Source: an uncultured Mobiluncus sp. (GTDB taxonomy: Bacteria > Actinomycetota > Actinomycetes > Actinomycetales > Actinomycetaceae). From it: a stretch of DNA of 64,000 bases. The number at the start of each line of letters is the position of its first letter. Within the stretch, counting starts at the first letter, position 1. The DNA lies in assembly GCF_947087965.1 (NCBI RefSeq), contig NZ_CAMUES010000003.1, positions 124,001 to 188,000 on the forward strand, written 5' to 3'. Positions 34,318 to 43,341 of this stretch are shown piece by piece. The notes beneath the pieces were generated by a model. That model was not told where the DNA came from, ran no database searches, and worked only from the letters and a program-made list of their open reading frames with translations. The position numbers and the translations under genes are program-made.

Positions 34318-35754
34318 TCAGCGCGGCAAACGGGCGCGCAGGGTGAAACGCGGGGTGGTGAACACGGACAGGGAGCCGCCGAGGGCTTCGAGTCGGGACT
34401 CCAAGTTGCTCAGGCCGGTGCCGTAGGTCAGCGTGGTCTCCATGGTACTGGGGTTAGAAACTTCCATCCAGCAGCTGGAGGCATCCTGGCCCAGGTGAAC
34501 CTCCATTTCACTGGAAGTCGTATGAATCAGCACATTCGTGATGGCTTCACGCAACACTTCCGTGAACATCCGGGCTTTGTCCGCCTGGGGTGGGAGGTCG
34601 CCGGAGATGTGCAGTTCCAGTTCGGCCGCCGAGGCTAAATCTTGCAGGGTTTCCAGCCAAATTTCGGGGGTGGCGGTGACGCGGTCCTTACTCAGGTCGG
34701 AGGGCAGATCCTCCAGCAGACCCTGGAGGCGGCGCAGGCGCTCGTCATCCGACACTTCGTCCTCCAGGAAGCGGTGGACGAAAGAAATGCGCTGGGAAAG
34801 CGTGTCGTGAATGGTGGACCGGGTCGATAAAATGAGCCGGCGTGACAGGGCTTCATCGAGCCGCGAAGTCTCCCTGACCAGGCGTTTTTGGCGAACCTGC
34901 AGGGCGTCAATCTCAGCTGAAAGCCGGTAGCTGAGCGTCATGTAATCGCTGACATCGACAGCTAGCAGTTGAATCCAAGACCGCCGGCCGTCTCGAATCC
35001 GGCTATGGGTCAGCACCCAAGTCCGCCCATCGGGTTCCTTAATCCGCAGCTGCGAGGTTCCATCTTCGTTCGCTTCCCAGCAGTTCGGGGAATCGGGGCC
35101 CGCTGGGTGGTTTTTCGTCTCAAACCTGAATTGACATAGTTGGCGTTCCAACGTCCCGATATTCGTCAACGACGTCAACCCCAGACGCCCCAAAAGCCCT
35201 TCCATCGCAACATTGGCGAACTTGCTGCGACCCCGGAAGTTGGCGAACATTACCCCGTGTTCCAACCGGTCCAAAGCCCCTTTGACACTGAAAGGACTGA
35301 GGACACGGTGCAGCAGCTGCCAGTCTCGCCACACTTGGACGCACAGCCAGGAGGTTGTCAATGCTCCGGAAGTGAGCAGTACCCAGACTCCCCCGGCAGT
35401 GACGAAAGGAGGCATCGCCGGGGTCAGCGTCACCAGCAGGGGTACCTCGGCATAGCGGTAGTTCGTTCCCATCGTCGCCGCCCCAAGCACCAAGCAGACC
35501 ACCACAAACCACCCGAAGTTACGGTCTTGGAGCCAGAAAATCCCAGTATGGGAATGAATGAAAACGGTGGCGAACGCCCACATATAGAACGCCAGCAAAA
35601 TCACCACGCTCAACAGGAACACCGTGGCTAAACGTCGCCGATGAATGAGCCATTGCCCCATTGTGAGCAGGCACGCCGCCAATAAGCCGATACCCATCAG
35701 GGCGGTGGCGGCGCCCATCTGGACGGGGGTGAGATTGTAGAGCTGGTCACTCAT
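34318..35754 (-). CDS. NarL-type sensor histidine kinase with 7TM N-terminus
   Basis: Membrane sensor kinase of 478 residues. N-terminal hydrophobic segments (about 10-150) resemble a 7TM sensor module. A PAS-like stretch (about 160-270) follows, then a coiled coil and the HisKA_3 dimerisation segment with the likely phospho-histidine His316 in STIHDTLSQR. The HATPase part has an N-box (FTEVLREAITNVLIH) and a G-box (TYGTGLSNLESRLEALGG). It is the last gene of an operon with a NarL response regulator and a second, larger sensor; it overlaps the latter by 8 bp. Confidence 0.85.
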   Translation of the reverse strand: MSDQLYNLTPVQMGAATALMGIGLLAACLLTMGQWLIHRRRLATVFLLSVVILLAFYMWAFATVFIHSHTGIFWLQDRNFGWFVVVCLVLGAATMGTNYRYAEVPLLVTLTPAMPPFVTAGGVWVLLTSGALTTSWLCVQVWRDWQLLHRVLSPFSVKGALDRLEHGVMFANFRGRSKFANVAMEGLLGRLGLTSLTNIGTLERQLCQFRFETKNHPAGPDSPNCWEANEDGTSQLRIKEPDGRTWVLTHSRIRDGRRSWIQLLAVDVSDYMTLSYRLSAEIDALQVRQKRLVRETSRLDEALSRRLILSTRSTIHDTLSQRISFVHRFLEDEVSDDERLRRLQGLLEDLPSDLSKDRVTATPEIWLETLQDLASAAELELHISGDLPPQADKARMFTEVLREAITNVLIHTTSSEMEVHLGQDASSCWMEVSNPSTMETTLTYGTGLSNLESRLEALGGSLSVFTTPRFTLRARLPR

Positions 35755-38308
35755 GCGTCGCCTCCGGTGTCAAAGCGGGTTCACCAGCGCTGATAATCAT
35801 GTTCAGGTGGCAGGTGGCGTCCTCAACATACAGTTCGACTTGGGCACGCGGCCAGGTCAAGAGCGGATTGAGTAGGGGGAGGTCCTGTTCCGGCAGGTCA
35901 ATAATCCAGTTTAACCGGGCAGAATTGCCGTCTGGGGGTACCTCGAAGTTCACGAACACGGCCGCCTCTGACGCCTCAATGAGCTGGTTCAAGGTGCGGT
36001 GCAAGCCTTCCAAACACCACAGTGCCACCTGGAGTTGCACAGTGCCGGTGGTCGGTCCGTGCAAGCCTGCCACCGCTCCTGCATAGGAAAAATCGGTACA
36101 GGATTGGCTCATGAACGTCGTCAGGGCGTTAACCGAAACAGTTTCGTTCTCAAAGTTCTGCAAAGTCAACAAACCCGCGCGTTTGGCGTAACCCAAGTCC
36201 ATCTTAATGTTGCGCAAAATATCGGAGCGTTCGCTTTCGTCCAGCTGGACGTTGAGCCGTGCGGTGTTGGTTTGGATCCGCCCCAAGGATGCGTTCATCA
36301 AGTCGTCGAGCCGGTCAAAGAGGATGGGGGCATCGGCTGACTCCTCCATGTTTAACGTGGCTTCGTATTCGGCGCGCAGAATTTCAGTTTGGTGAGTTTC
36401 GCGGGCACGCAGCGCCGCCAAAGCCCGCTCCAAATCTTGCACCGCGGTGACATCCGTTTCCCACAGGACGTGGCCTCCGTCCACCGGGCGGGTTTGGCAG
36501 TATACGGTTCGGTTTGGCTGCACCGAGGTGTCTGTGACCAGCAGGGGTTCCTGGCGGTCCCGCAGCTGCTGGCGGGTGTCCTGGTCCAGATTGAGGGGCT
36601 GGGACGTGCGGTAATGGGGAAGCCAGTCCCGGTCGACAATTTCGATGGGTATCTGGGATTTCTCAAAGAACCGCAGATACCCGCGGTTTTGCCCAATTGC
36701 CCCGATAAAGAACAGAATCTCCCATGCCAACACAAAAATCACGCAATACATTTGGACGGTTTCGGTGGTACGAACCAGCGGGATGCGCAACGTGTACGCC
36801 ACGGAATAGAACAACACCGCGAGGAACAGTAGCCCGATTCCCGCTACCAGACGCAGCCAATGTCCCCGGAGTGACCACGAACCGGCGTAAATGACCGCCG
36901 CGAAAACCAGCAGCGCCGCCGAGTAATGCAGGTAGTATCCCGGACCGTAGCTGTAATCCACCCCGGACTGCCCGGTACCAAAGCGCAGCACCAGGTGGTG
37001 CAAATCGTTGGTGAATACCAGCAGAATCAGGGCCGCGCCGACCCCGATAATCGAGGCGCGCAAGAAGCGGTAACCCGGTGGGCGTCCGCGGCTGGAGTGG
37101 GACATGACAAAGAACAAGATTGTGCAGGTCGTATAAATCGGAACGTAATAGTAATACCAGGTGTAACGCTCGAAAACCCCGAGGGAGGCGTGCTTGATAA
37201 TCCGCGCCATAATCCACAGCGCGAGTATCCCCGCTTGCACCAGCACCGCCCAGCGCACGTAGGTGAAAGTCGCTGTCCAGAACCGCCATCCGGCCCAAAA
37301 ACTCAGGAAAACCAGCAGGGCGATGAATCCTCCCAGTTCGTAGGCCTCGTTGGTGTTCTCCCATCCCCAAGACCCGCCGTAGGTGTCGTTGTAGAGGCTG
37401 GCGTCCCAGACAAATTCCTCAAAATTGTCCAGGTTAGTTACTGTTTCTGCGTGGATTTGTTCCTGGAAATCCGGATCTGTGGAGGGGTAGTCGACGGGGC
37501 TGAAAAATCCCTCGGGTACCGTTACCAGCGGCAAGGTTCCGTGGATGCCGTTAGGACTGCGTTGCCAGATGCCGATTTGTGCAGTTAGCGTGGGGGCGGG
37601 GGCGTAATGGACTGAGGGACTCACGGAGGATTGGGCCGCGCGCCGATCTGTGGTCAAGCAATACCAGCCGCGGCGAAGTGCCCGTTCCAAATCTTGCGGG
37701 GAAGTTCCGGTCTCCAGTCGGCCCTGGTGCTTGATGTTATTCAATAGTCGTTTCGCTTGAGCTGCGGAAAAATCTTGCGTTTCCTCAGAGTCGTGACGCA
37801 AAGCCAGGGCGCTCATCAGTTCCAGCCGGGAAACGCCTTGATCGAGATAAATAGTTTTCGTGGCCTCGGCTAGTTTCTGGAAATCGGTGATGGACTTGAC
37901 TTTTGTGGCTCGCGAGGCCAGCACAATCGATTCGGGATAAAGTTTCGTGAACCGTCCGTCGGGTTCAGATTTCTGCGCCGAATTGGCCATGACTTCGCTG
38001 GTAATCACGTAAGCAGGCCCCGAACGCAGCAGCTTTAGCAGTGACCATTCGCTGTGAGGCTCGACCTTGACTCCGTTTCGTTGATAGTAGTCCGTCAGAC
38101 GCTGGTCAAAACTCGTAGGCACCGCCATGGTGTATTCGGTTTGAAAGGAAATCGTGCGCAGTGGGGCAAAAATCAAAACCACCGCAATGAATCCCAAAGC
38201 GAGCGCAACACCCAAATGCGCCAGCCAGTCGTGTACCCAGGTGGGTCCGACCGAAACTACGGAAGGCGAACTGGGAAACCTATTGCGCGGATAGGGCGAG
38301 GCAGACAT
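35747..38308 (-). CDS. Large membrane sensor with external domain and 7TM module, kinase-like
   Basis: An 853-residue protein. One N-terminal helix (about 30-50) is followed by an external domain of about 270 residues that looks like a binding protein fold (KSITDFQKLAEATKTIYLDQG). Seven hydrophobic segments follow (about 325-560) with the HisKA_7TM-like NDLHHLVLRFG and YGPGYYLHY. The cytoplasmic C-terminus has a PAS-like region and a coiled coil (about 625-700), but I see no HATPase N- or G-box. It may be a sensing partner of the complete kinase encoded next to it. It sits 11 bp after the response regulator gene and overlaps the kinase gene. Confidence 0.7.
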   Translation of the reverse strand: MSASPYPRNRFPSSPSVVSVGPTWVHDWLAHLGVALALGFIAVVLIFAPLRTISFQTEYTMAVPTSFDQRLTDYYQRNGVKVEPHSEWSLLKLLRSGPAYVITSEVMANSAQKSEPDGRFTKLYPESIVLASRATKVKSITDFQKLAEATKTIYLDQGVSRLELMSALALRHDSEETQDFSAAQAKRLLNNIKHQGRLETGTSPQDLERALRRGWYCLTTDRRAAQSSVSPSVHYAPAPTLTAQIGIWQRSPNGIHGTLPLVTVPEGFFSPVDYPSTDPDFQEQIHAETVTNLDNFEEFVWDASLYNDTYGGSWGWENTNEAYELGGFIALLVFLSFWAGWRFWTATFTYVRWAVLVQAGILALWIMARIIKHASLGVFERYTWYYYYVPIYTTCTILFFVMSHSSRGRPPGYRFLRASIIGVGAALILLVFTNDLHHLVLRFGTGQSGVDYSYGPGYYLHYSAALLVFAAVIYAGSWSLRGHWLRLVAGIGLLFLAVLFYSVAYTLRIPLVRTTETVQMYCVIFVLAWEILFFIGAIGQNRGYLRFFEKSQIPIEIVDRDWLPHYRTSQPLNLDQDTRQQLRDRQEPLLVTDTSVQPNRTVYCQTRPVDGGHVLWETDVTAVQDLERALAALRARETHQTEILRAEYEATLNMEESADAPILFDRLDDLMNASLGRIQTNTARLNVQLDESERSDILRNIKMDLGYAKRAGLLTLQNFENETVSVNALTTFMSQSCTDFSYAGAVAGLHGPTTGTVQLQVALWCLEGLHRTLNQLIEASEAAVFVNFEVPPDGNSARLNWIIDLPEQDLPLLNPLLTWPRAQVELYVEDATCHLNMIISAGEPALTPEATHE

Positions 38309-38319
38309 GAAATCCCGAT

Positions 38320-38949
38320 TCAGTCACAGTCCGCGTCATTGTCTTGGACCACGATGTAGCCGCTGGAAACCGCCCACAATGCCAGGCGTGCCACGGAAGA
38401 AAAGCCGCTTTTCGCCAGCAGCTGGGAGATGTAGGACTTGATGGTGTTTTCGCTCAAATACATCTTTTTCGCGATTTCCTTGCGTGCATAACCGGCGCAC
38501 ACCAGGCGTAGCACCTGCATCTCGCGCTGGTTCAACTCGTTGGCACCAAAACTGGGCAGGGCTGTGGTGCCGGGGAAACTGGTGTTCCCCTGCATGGTCG
38601 AACGCAGCACTGCCAACAAATCGGGGGTGGAAATGTTTTTGTACACGAAAGAATCGACCCCGGCCTCGTGAGCTTCCTGTACGAAAGCCGCATCCGGCAT
38701 GGCGGTGAAGATGACGACCTTGAGGTTGGGGTGGTCCTGCTTGAGTTTGGCCGATTCGCTCAAACCAGAAGAATTTTCCGTTACCACGTCCATCAACACC
38801 AGGTCGACGGGGTGAATCCGCACCGAAGCGTGAATCGCGGCGGCATCGCTGAGTTTGTCGACAACGGTAAAATCGTCCTCGGCAGCAATCGCGGAAGCGA
38901 GGGAATCCAACAGGATAGTCTGATCCTCCACAATGGTTATCCGGGTCAA
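38320..38949 (-). CDS. NarL/LuxR-family response regulator
   Basis: DNA-binding response regulator of about 209 residues. The receiver domain starts TRITIVEDQ with the phospho-aspartate in VDLVLMDVV and the Lys in FVYKN. The C-terminal LuxR-type helix-turn-helix reads LNQREMQVLRLVCAGYARKEIAKKMYLSENT, split by the usual turn. The frame runs to 39015 without a ribosome site; the TTG at 38949, at the natural receiver start and behind AAAGGG, is preferred. First gene of the sensor operon; the neighbouring surface protein genes are possible targets. Confidence 0.88.
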   Translation of the reverse strand: MTRITIVEDQTILLDSLASAIAAEDDFTVVDKLSDAAAIHASVRIHPVDLVLMDVVTENSSGLSESAKLKQDHPNLKVVIFTAMPDAAFVQEAHEAGVDSFVYKNISTPDLLAVLRSTMQGNTSFPGTTALPSFGANELNQREMQVLRLVCAGYARKEIAKKMYLSENTIKSYISQLLAKSGFSSVARLALWAVSSGYIVVQDNDADCD

Positions 38950-39139
38950 TAGCCTTTCCCTTTCCAATTTTCCTGACTGTGTCCGGGGCGAAGTCTTGCC
39001 GTCTGTTGTTTGCAAAGTTTATCAGGGCGCACCGAGAATTTGGCTCGAATTACCGCGAAAAGTGGCGGGGACTCAGAGACTCCCCACTACCCACGCCTCG
39101 CCGAGCTACTGCTCCCGGTGGGCTTCAACGCGATGCCGC

Positions 39140-40600
39140 CTAACCTACCGGCTCTAACATTTGGGGGACTCCGTTGTTACGGATGACAGCTAGGTTGCGG
39201 AACAGCTCACCGTTGGCAATGAGGTCAAACGTGGCGAAGGGGTCGTCCGTGATGCGGAAATCCCAGTCGCCGTTGCCTCCCCACAGATACGCCACGTAGG
39301 GATGTGCTGGATCGTAAGCGTTGTATAGAACCACGTAAACCGAGGTTCCGCCGTTGTCGGACAGGTAGACTACAGCATCACCGAAACCGTCTTGGTCAAA
39401 ATCGGATTGGCGCACAATTTTCACTTGCTGGTTGAGCCGGTCGCGAGGCGTCCAGCACGCATCGGGCATAGAGGGCATGGATGGAATCAATCCCAGGCTG
39501 TTCAAACTATCCCAAGTGTCCGTGGAGCAAACGTGTTCCGTTGACGGATACAGCAGGTTTGCGACCACTTTTTCGTCCACTCCCGGGGTCTTGCCACAAG
39601 CCGCGTTATGCGCGACTTCGTCAGAAACGACGCCACGTCCCCCGATAACTGTGATGCCATCAGCGTTGATTTCATTAGCCCACTGGAAGATGCGGGAACC
39701 ATCTGGTGGTGTCAGCAAGATGACCCCGTCATTGAAAGTCCCTGCCACCATGGCATCTTTCAAAGCGTGACCACTGGCCAGATAGACATGGGAGCGGGTT
39801 TTGGATTGCAGTATCCAGTTGGCTATAGCCCAAGATGTTTCGTAACGGTCTTGGCCACTCAAGCGTTGCCAGGGCAGACCACCGGCCAAGACTTGAGCCT
39901 CGGCATCGCTGACCACGCTGGTACCGCCCAGGACGACCACTCCGCTTCGCGGTTTCAGAGATTGGATTTTTGCCGCTGCGGCGTGCAAGCTAGCCGGATT
40001 GGTGAAAGTCAAAATCGGTCCGTTACGCACCCCGGAGGCCGCCACAGCATCCGGGGAACCAGCGCCAGCATTGCGGGTGACATAGACGTATTCCGGTTGT
40101 CCATTGGTGGAAGTCCAGGAATCCGCGATTGCTGCGGCGGTCTGATTGCGGTCCGCGCCTTGCATCCGCTGGTGTTCAATCCCATGTTCAGTAAAGAACA
40201 TTTCCGCTGATGTTGGTACTGCTCCCGGGCCTCCGACAATGTAGGCGGTGTTCAGGGTGGCGAGGGTGTGCAAATCCCAGTTGAGGCCATCGGTCAGCAG
40301 CACGGGACACCAACCCAGGGCCGCGGCCGGCAGAGCATCAACGGGGTTGCGTGCGGAGGCCACCAGGAAATCGTGGGAGCCCTCTGGATAAGCCCGGGCG
40401 GCTACCAGGGCGGATGTTTCGATGGCGTTTTGGCCTCCCAGGCGATCCTGGGCGAGACAACCGAGATTGGTCTGGGTCTCACCCGATTCCGCCCCTTGTG
40501 CCAGCGGAACCATCAAGCCGCCCAATGCCAGGGCGGCCACCGCAAAACCGGCGGTGACGCCTTTGTGGCGGAAACTGGAACGGTGGAGCGTAGAGAACAT
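39140..40600 (-). CDS. Exported protein with cell-wall-binding repeats 2, copy 1
   Basis: Secreted surface protein, 486 residues. The signal peptide is Arg/Lys-rich, then hydrophobic (GVTAGFAVAALALGGLMVP) and ends near AQGAE. Three CW_binding_2 (PF04122) repeats of about 90 residues follow, with the typical DRLGG...ETSALVAARAYP and VVVLGGTSVVSDAE signatures. The C-terminal domain has SDFDQDGFGDAVVY, a calcium-loop-like motif. Strong AAGGAGGT before the ATG. It is a tandem paralog of the next gene, with the same upstream dyad. Confidence 0.92.
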   Translation of the reverse strand: MFSTLHRSSFRHKGVTAGFAVAALALGGLMVPLAQGAESGETQTNLGCLAQDRLGGQNAIETSALVAARAYPEGSHDFLVASARNPVDALPAAALGWCPVLLTDGLNWDLHTLATLNTAYIVGGPGAVPTSAEMFFTEHGIEHQRMQGADRNQTAAAIADSWTSTNGQPEYVYVTRNAGAGSPDAVAASGVRNGPILTFTNPASLHAAAAKIQSLKPRSGVVVLGGTSVVSDAEAQVLAGGLPWQRLSGQDRYETSWAIANWILQSKTRSHVYLASGHALKDAMVAGTFNDGVILLTPPDGSRIFQWANEINADGITVIGGRGVVSDEVAHNAACGKTPGVDEKVVANLLYPSTEHVCSTDTWDSLNSLGLIPSMPSMPDACWTPRDRLNQQVKIVRQSDFDQDGFGDAVVYLSDNGGTSVYVVLYNAYDPAHPYVAYLWGGNGDWDFRITDDPFATFDLIANGELFRNLAVIRNNGVPQMLEPVG

Positions 40601-40633
40601 GGTGACCTCCTTGGGGGTACAGGGAATACCCTC

Positions 40634-40639
40634 AAGGTA
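40634..40639 (-). promoter_or_regulatory. -10 box TACCTT of CWB2 gene 1
   Basis: On the minus strand, 23 nt downstream of the dyad 40663-40676 and 34 nt before the ATG at 40600. Confidence 0.5.
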
Positions 40640-40662
40640 GCGGCGCTAATCCCGCAAATCAT

Positions 40663-40676
40663 CACCCTTAAGGGTG
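40663..40676 (-). promoter_or_regulatory. Dyad CACCCTTAAGGGTG, predicted activator site
   Basis: Perfect 14-bp palindrome. With the -10 at 40634-40639 its centre falls near -42.5 from the inferred transcription start, the class II activator position. Confidence 0.6.
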
Positions 40677-40709
40677 AAATTGGTGGAATCACGCAGTTAG
40701 TGACAGGTT

Positions 40710-40742
40710 GGTGGTGGGGAGTCAACGAGGTTCCCCACCACC
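40710..40742. terminator. Hairpin after CWB2 gene 2
   Basis: An 11-bp perfect stem GGTGGTGGGGA with an 11-nt loop, directly downstream of the stop at 40767 on the minus strand. Confidence 0.65.
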
Positions 40743-40766
40743 GACGCTTTCGCTACAGTGCCAGTT

Positions 40767-42227
40767 TTAGCTGACCGGCTGCACGACTTTCGGCTTGCCG
40801 TCGATATCCTCTACGGTAAGCTGATTGACCACTTGTCCGTCGGAAAGCGGTTCAAACAGGGGGTAAGAAGACTGTTCCACCACGCGGAAACCCCAATCAC
40901 CATTGCCGCCCCACAGGTAGGATACGTAGGGGTGGCTCGGATTTGCGGGGTTATAAACCACCAGGAACACCATCGTTCCGTCCACATCGCTGACATAGAC
41001 GATGGCATCGGGGAAACCGTCAGAGAAATAGTCTCCACGGTGTTGAATGCTGATGTGTGTACCCGTCGGCTTTTGCCAGCAGGCATCCTCGCCTTGCGGC
41101 ATTTGTTCCATCATGCCCAGAGATTCCGCCGCGTTCCAACTCGCGGTAGAGCAGGCCTGATCGGTGCCGAGGGGGTACAGCAGCCCCTGGACCAGGGAAT
41201 TGGTGATTCCAGCAGTTTCACCGCAGGCGGCAATTTGTGCGGTGCTATCGGGAACCACACCGCGTCCACCGACAACCGTGATGCCGTCCGCGTTCATCAT
41301 CCGTGCCCATTCATTGATTCCCGAACCATCCGGCGGGGTCAACAGGATGACCCCATCGTTGAAGGCTCCGGCCACCATGGCATCTTTCAAAGCGTGACCG
41401 CTGGCCAGATAGACGTGGTGAACCGGGCGGGTTTGCGCCACCCAACTCGCAATGACTCGGGACGTTTCGTAACGATTCATCCCGCTGAGGCGATTCAGCT
41501 GTAAGCCTCCGGCCAGGATATTTGCCTCGGCAGCGGAAACCACCGCTTCACCGCCCAGGATGACTACACCCTGACTGGGGTGCATTGCCTGGATTTTCGC
41601 GGCCGCGGCTTGCAGGCTCGCAGCACTCGTGAAGGTCAAGATAGGTCCATCTCTAACCACGGAAGCAGCTACGGCATCGGGTGAACCGGTCCCGGTATTG
41701 CGGGTGACATAGACATGGGTCGGTTGGCCGTGAACTTTTACCCAGCGATCGGCAATAGCGGAGGCGGTGGCGTTGCGGTCAGGGCCATGCAGTCGGGAGC
41801 TAGAGATGCCGTGCTCGTCAAAAAATGTTTCCGCCAGCTCCTCGACCGCGCCGTAGCCGCCAAGTATCGTCACATTTTGATATTTTGCCAGAGTTTCGAG
41901 GTTCCAGCTCTTACCATCGGTGAGGAGGATAGGCCCCACGCCCAAGGCGCCGCCGGGCAGCGCGTCAACCGGGTTTCGCGCGGAAGCCACCAGGAAATCG
42001 GATGAACCCGTCGGGTAGGCGCGATTGGCCACCAGGTCGGAAGTTTCTATCGCGTTTGCGCCGCCCAGACGATCCCACGTGATACAGCCGTTAGCCGCGT
42101 AGGTATTCCCGGTGTCGGTGCCTTGCGCCGCGGGCACCAGCAAACCGGCGACAGCCAATGCTGCCACCGCGAATCCTGCTCCGGCACGACTGAACCGAGA
42201 GGGAGAACTTGGGAAAGAATTAAACAT
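40767..42227 (-). CDS. Exported protein with cell-wall-binding repeats 2, copy 2
   Basis: Paralog of copy 1 along its whole length, 486 residues. The signal peptide has a hydrophobic core GAGFAVAALAVAGLLVP and a likely cleavage after AAQG. Three CW_binding_2 repeats follow (DRLGGANAIETSDL, VVILGGEAVVSAAE, VVGGRGVVPDSTA), then the same C-terminal domain ending near VVQPVS. The frame extends to 42311, but ATG 42227 has a strong AGGAGG 5 nt upstream. Such repeats anchor proteins to wall polymers in other Gram-positives. Tandem duplication with preserved promoter layout suggests paired or alternating surface proteins. Confidence 0.92.
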   Translation of the reverse strand: MFNSFPSSPSRFSRAGAGFAVAALAVAGLLVPAAQGTDTGNTYAANGCITWDRLGGANAIETSDLVANRAYPTGSSDFLVASARNPVDALPGGALGVGPILLTDGKSWNLETLAKYQNVTILGGYGAVEELAETFFDEHGISSSRLHGPDRNATASAIADRWVKVHGQPTHVYVTRNTGTGSPDAVAASVVRDGPILTFTSAASLQAAAAKIQAMHPSQGVVILGGEAVVSAAEANILAGGLQLNRLSGMNRYETSRVIASWVAQTRPVHHVYLASGHALKDAMVAGAFNDGVILLTPPDGSGINEWARMMNADGITVVGGRGVVPDSTAQIAACGETAGITNSLVQGLLYPLGTDQACSTASWNAAESLGMMEQMPQGEDACWQKPTGTHISIQHRGDYFSDGFPDAIVYVSDVDGTMVFLVVYNPANPSHPYVSYLWGGNGDWGFRVVEQSSYPLFEPLSDGQVVNQLTVEDIDGKPKVVQPVS

Positions 42228-42256
42228 AGTTACCTCCTGATAGAACAGACGCCTAC

Positions 42257-42262
42257 AGACTA
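42257..42262 (-). promoter_or_regulatory. -10 box TAGTCT of CWB2 gene 2
   Basis: On the minus strand, 23 nt downstream of the dyad 42286-42299 and 30 nt before the ATG at 42227. Confidence 0.5.
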
Positions 42263-42285
42263 TCGGTGCTCCGCGTGCGAGTAAC

Positions 42286-42299
42286 CACCCAAAAGGGTG
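42286..42299 (-). promoter_or_regulatory. Dyad CACCCAAAAGGGTG, predicted activator site
   Basis: Five-base arms CACCC/GGGTG around AAAA, in the same position relative to the -10 box as in copy 1. Confidence 0.6.
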
Positions 42300-42317
42300 A
42301 AACCGTCTCAACCGGTT

Positions 42318-43175
42318 TTAATGGCGGGCTTGCGTGTTGACCATCGCCAGGACCAAGCCGGCCAGGCCGATGATGGTCAGCACGGAGGCGCCGCCGGTCG
42401 CCAAACCGAGCGGGGTTCGGGCGGCGGCTTGCAGAGCGGCCTCGGACAGGGGAATGTCGGTCATCCGCAGCCAAATCACACCAATTCCAATAGCCCCGAT
42501 GAGGGTGGCGGCCAGGGAAACCAGGAGGGTAACGCGGTGGGTGTGGCCGAACCGGCGGTCGGTGGCCTCCCGGGGAGTCAGCACCAAGCCCCAGGCGGCC
42601 GCAATGAGAATGGCGGTGAGTACATCGGAGAGGCGATGCCATTGGTTGAGCATCACGGCAATGCCGACAAAACTGGTGGTGAGCCAGCCGACAAACACGG
42701 CTACGGAACGCCACTTGGGCACGACGACCATGACGATTCCAATCGCCGCCGTCATCGCTACTGTCGTGTGTCCGCTGGGTAGCGAGTTTGCTAAACCTTG
42801 ATAATCGACGCCCAGCGCCGGGCGGTGAATAATCCAGTGCTTCAGAATCTGGGTGGTCAGGTTCGCGCCCGCTACCAAAATCAGCACACGAATTCCCAGT
42901 TCGCGCCGTTTCCGGGCGGCGGCTATCAAAAATACCACTCCTGTCAGCGCGATGAGGGCTCCCATAGAAATGGTGTCCAGTGCCGCCGTATCCGCCCCGA
43001 ACAGGAACGGTTTGCCGCGGCTGACCGCAAACCGGGTCAGGCCGTCAAAGTTTTGTCCCTTGACGGTAGCGAGGGACTGCTGGGCGATGACCGCGGTGAG
43101 GATTGCGCAAACCACAGCCGCAACCAGCCGAAAAAACTGGTTGCGGGTTAGCCGCGGCGCCGAAACCTCACTCAC
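42318..43175 (-). CDS. PAP2-superfamily membrane phosphatase
   Basis: Membrane phosphatase of 285 residues. The three PAP2 motifs are present: KHWIIHRP, LPSGHTTVAM, and NQWHRLSDV with the catalytic histidine. Eight or so hydrophobic segments. Substrates in this family include undecaprenyl diphosphate and phosphatidic acid; which applies here is unknown, but envelope lipid recycling is the likely area. GTG start with TAAGAT exactly 6 nt upstream, so probably leaderless. Its stop lies just before the CWB2 gene 2 promoter on the same strand. Confidence 0.9.
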   Translation of the reverse strand: MSEVSAPRLTRNQFFRLVAAVVCAILTAVIAQQSLATVKGQNFDGLTRFAVSRGKPFLFGADTAALDTISMGALIALTGVVFLIAAARKRRELGIRVLILVAGANLTTQILKHWIIHRPALGVDYQGLANSLPSGHTTVAMTAAIGIVMVVVPKWRSVAVFVGWLTTSFVGIAVMLNQWHRLSDVLTAILIAAAWGLVLTPREATDRRFGHTHRVTLLVSLAATLIGAIGIGVIWLRMTDIPLSEAALQAAARTPLGLATGGASVLTIIGLAGLVLAMVNTQARH

Positions 43176-43181
43176 GTGTCA

Positions 43182-43187
43182 ATCTTA
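43182..43187 (-). promoter_or_regulatory. -10 box TAAGAT, 6 nt before PAP2 GTG
   Basis: TAAGAT-TGACAC-GTG on the minus strand, no ribosome site between; leaderless start predicted. Confidence 0.6.
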
Positions 43188-43341
43188 GGTCGGTTATGAG
43201 TGGCGTTGCCAGCGCGGTGTGTGTTATGCCTGTTCACAAGCGGGGTCCACGGGCGGGTGTGGCGGTTGCCGGTGGGCCGCCGCGCCACCGGACACGTAAC
43301 ATCGCTGGGCACGCCACGCTACCGCCCTTGGGACCGTGAAC

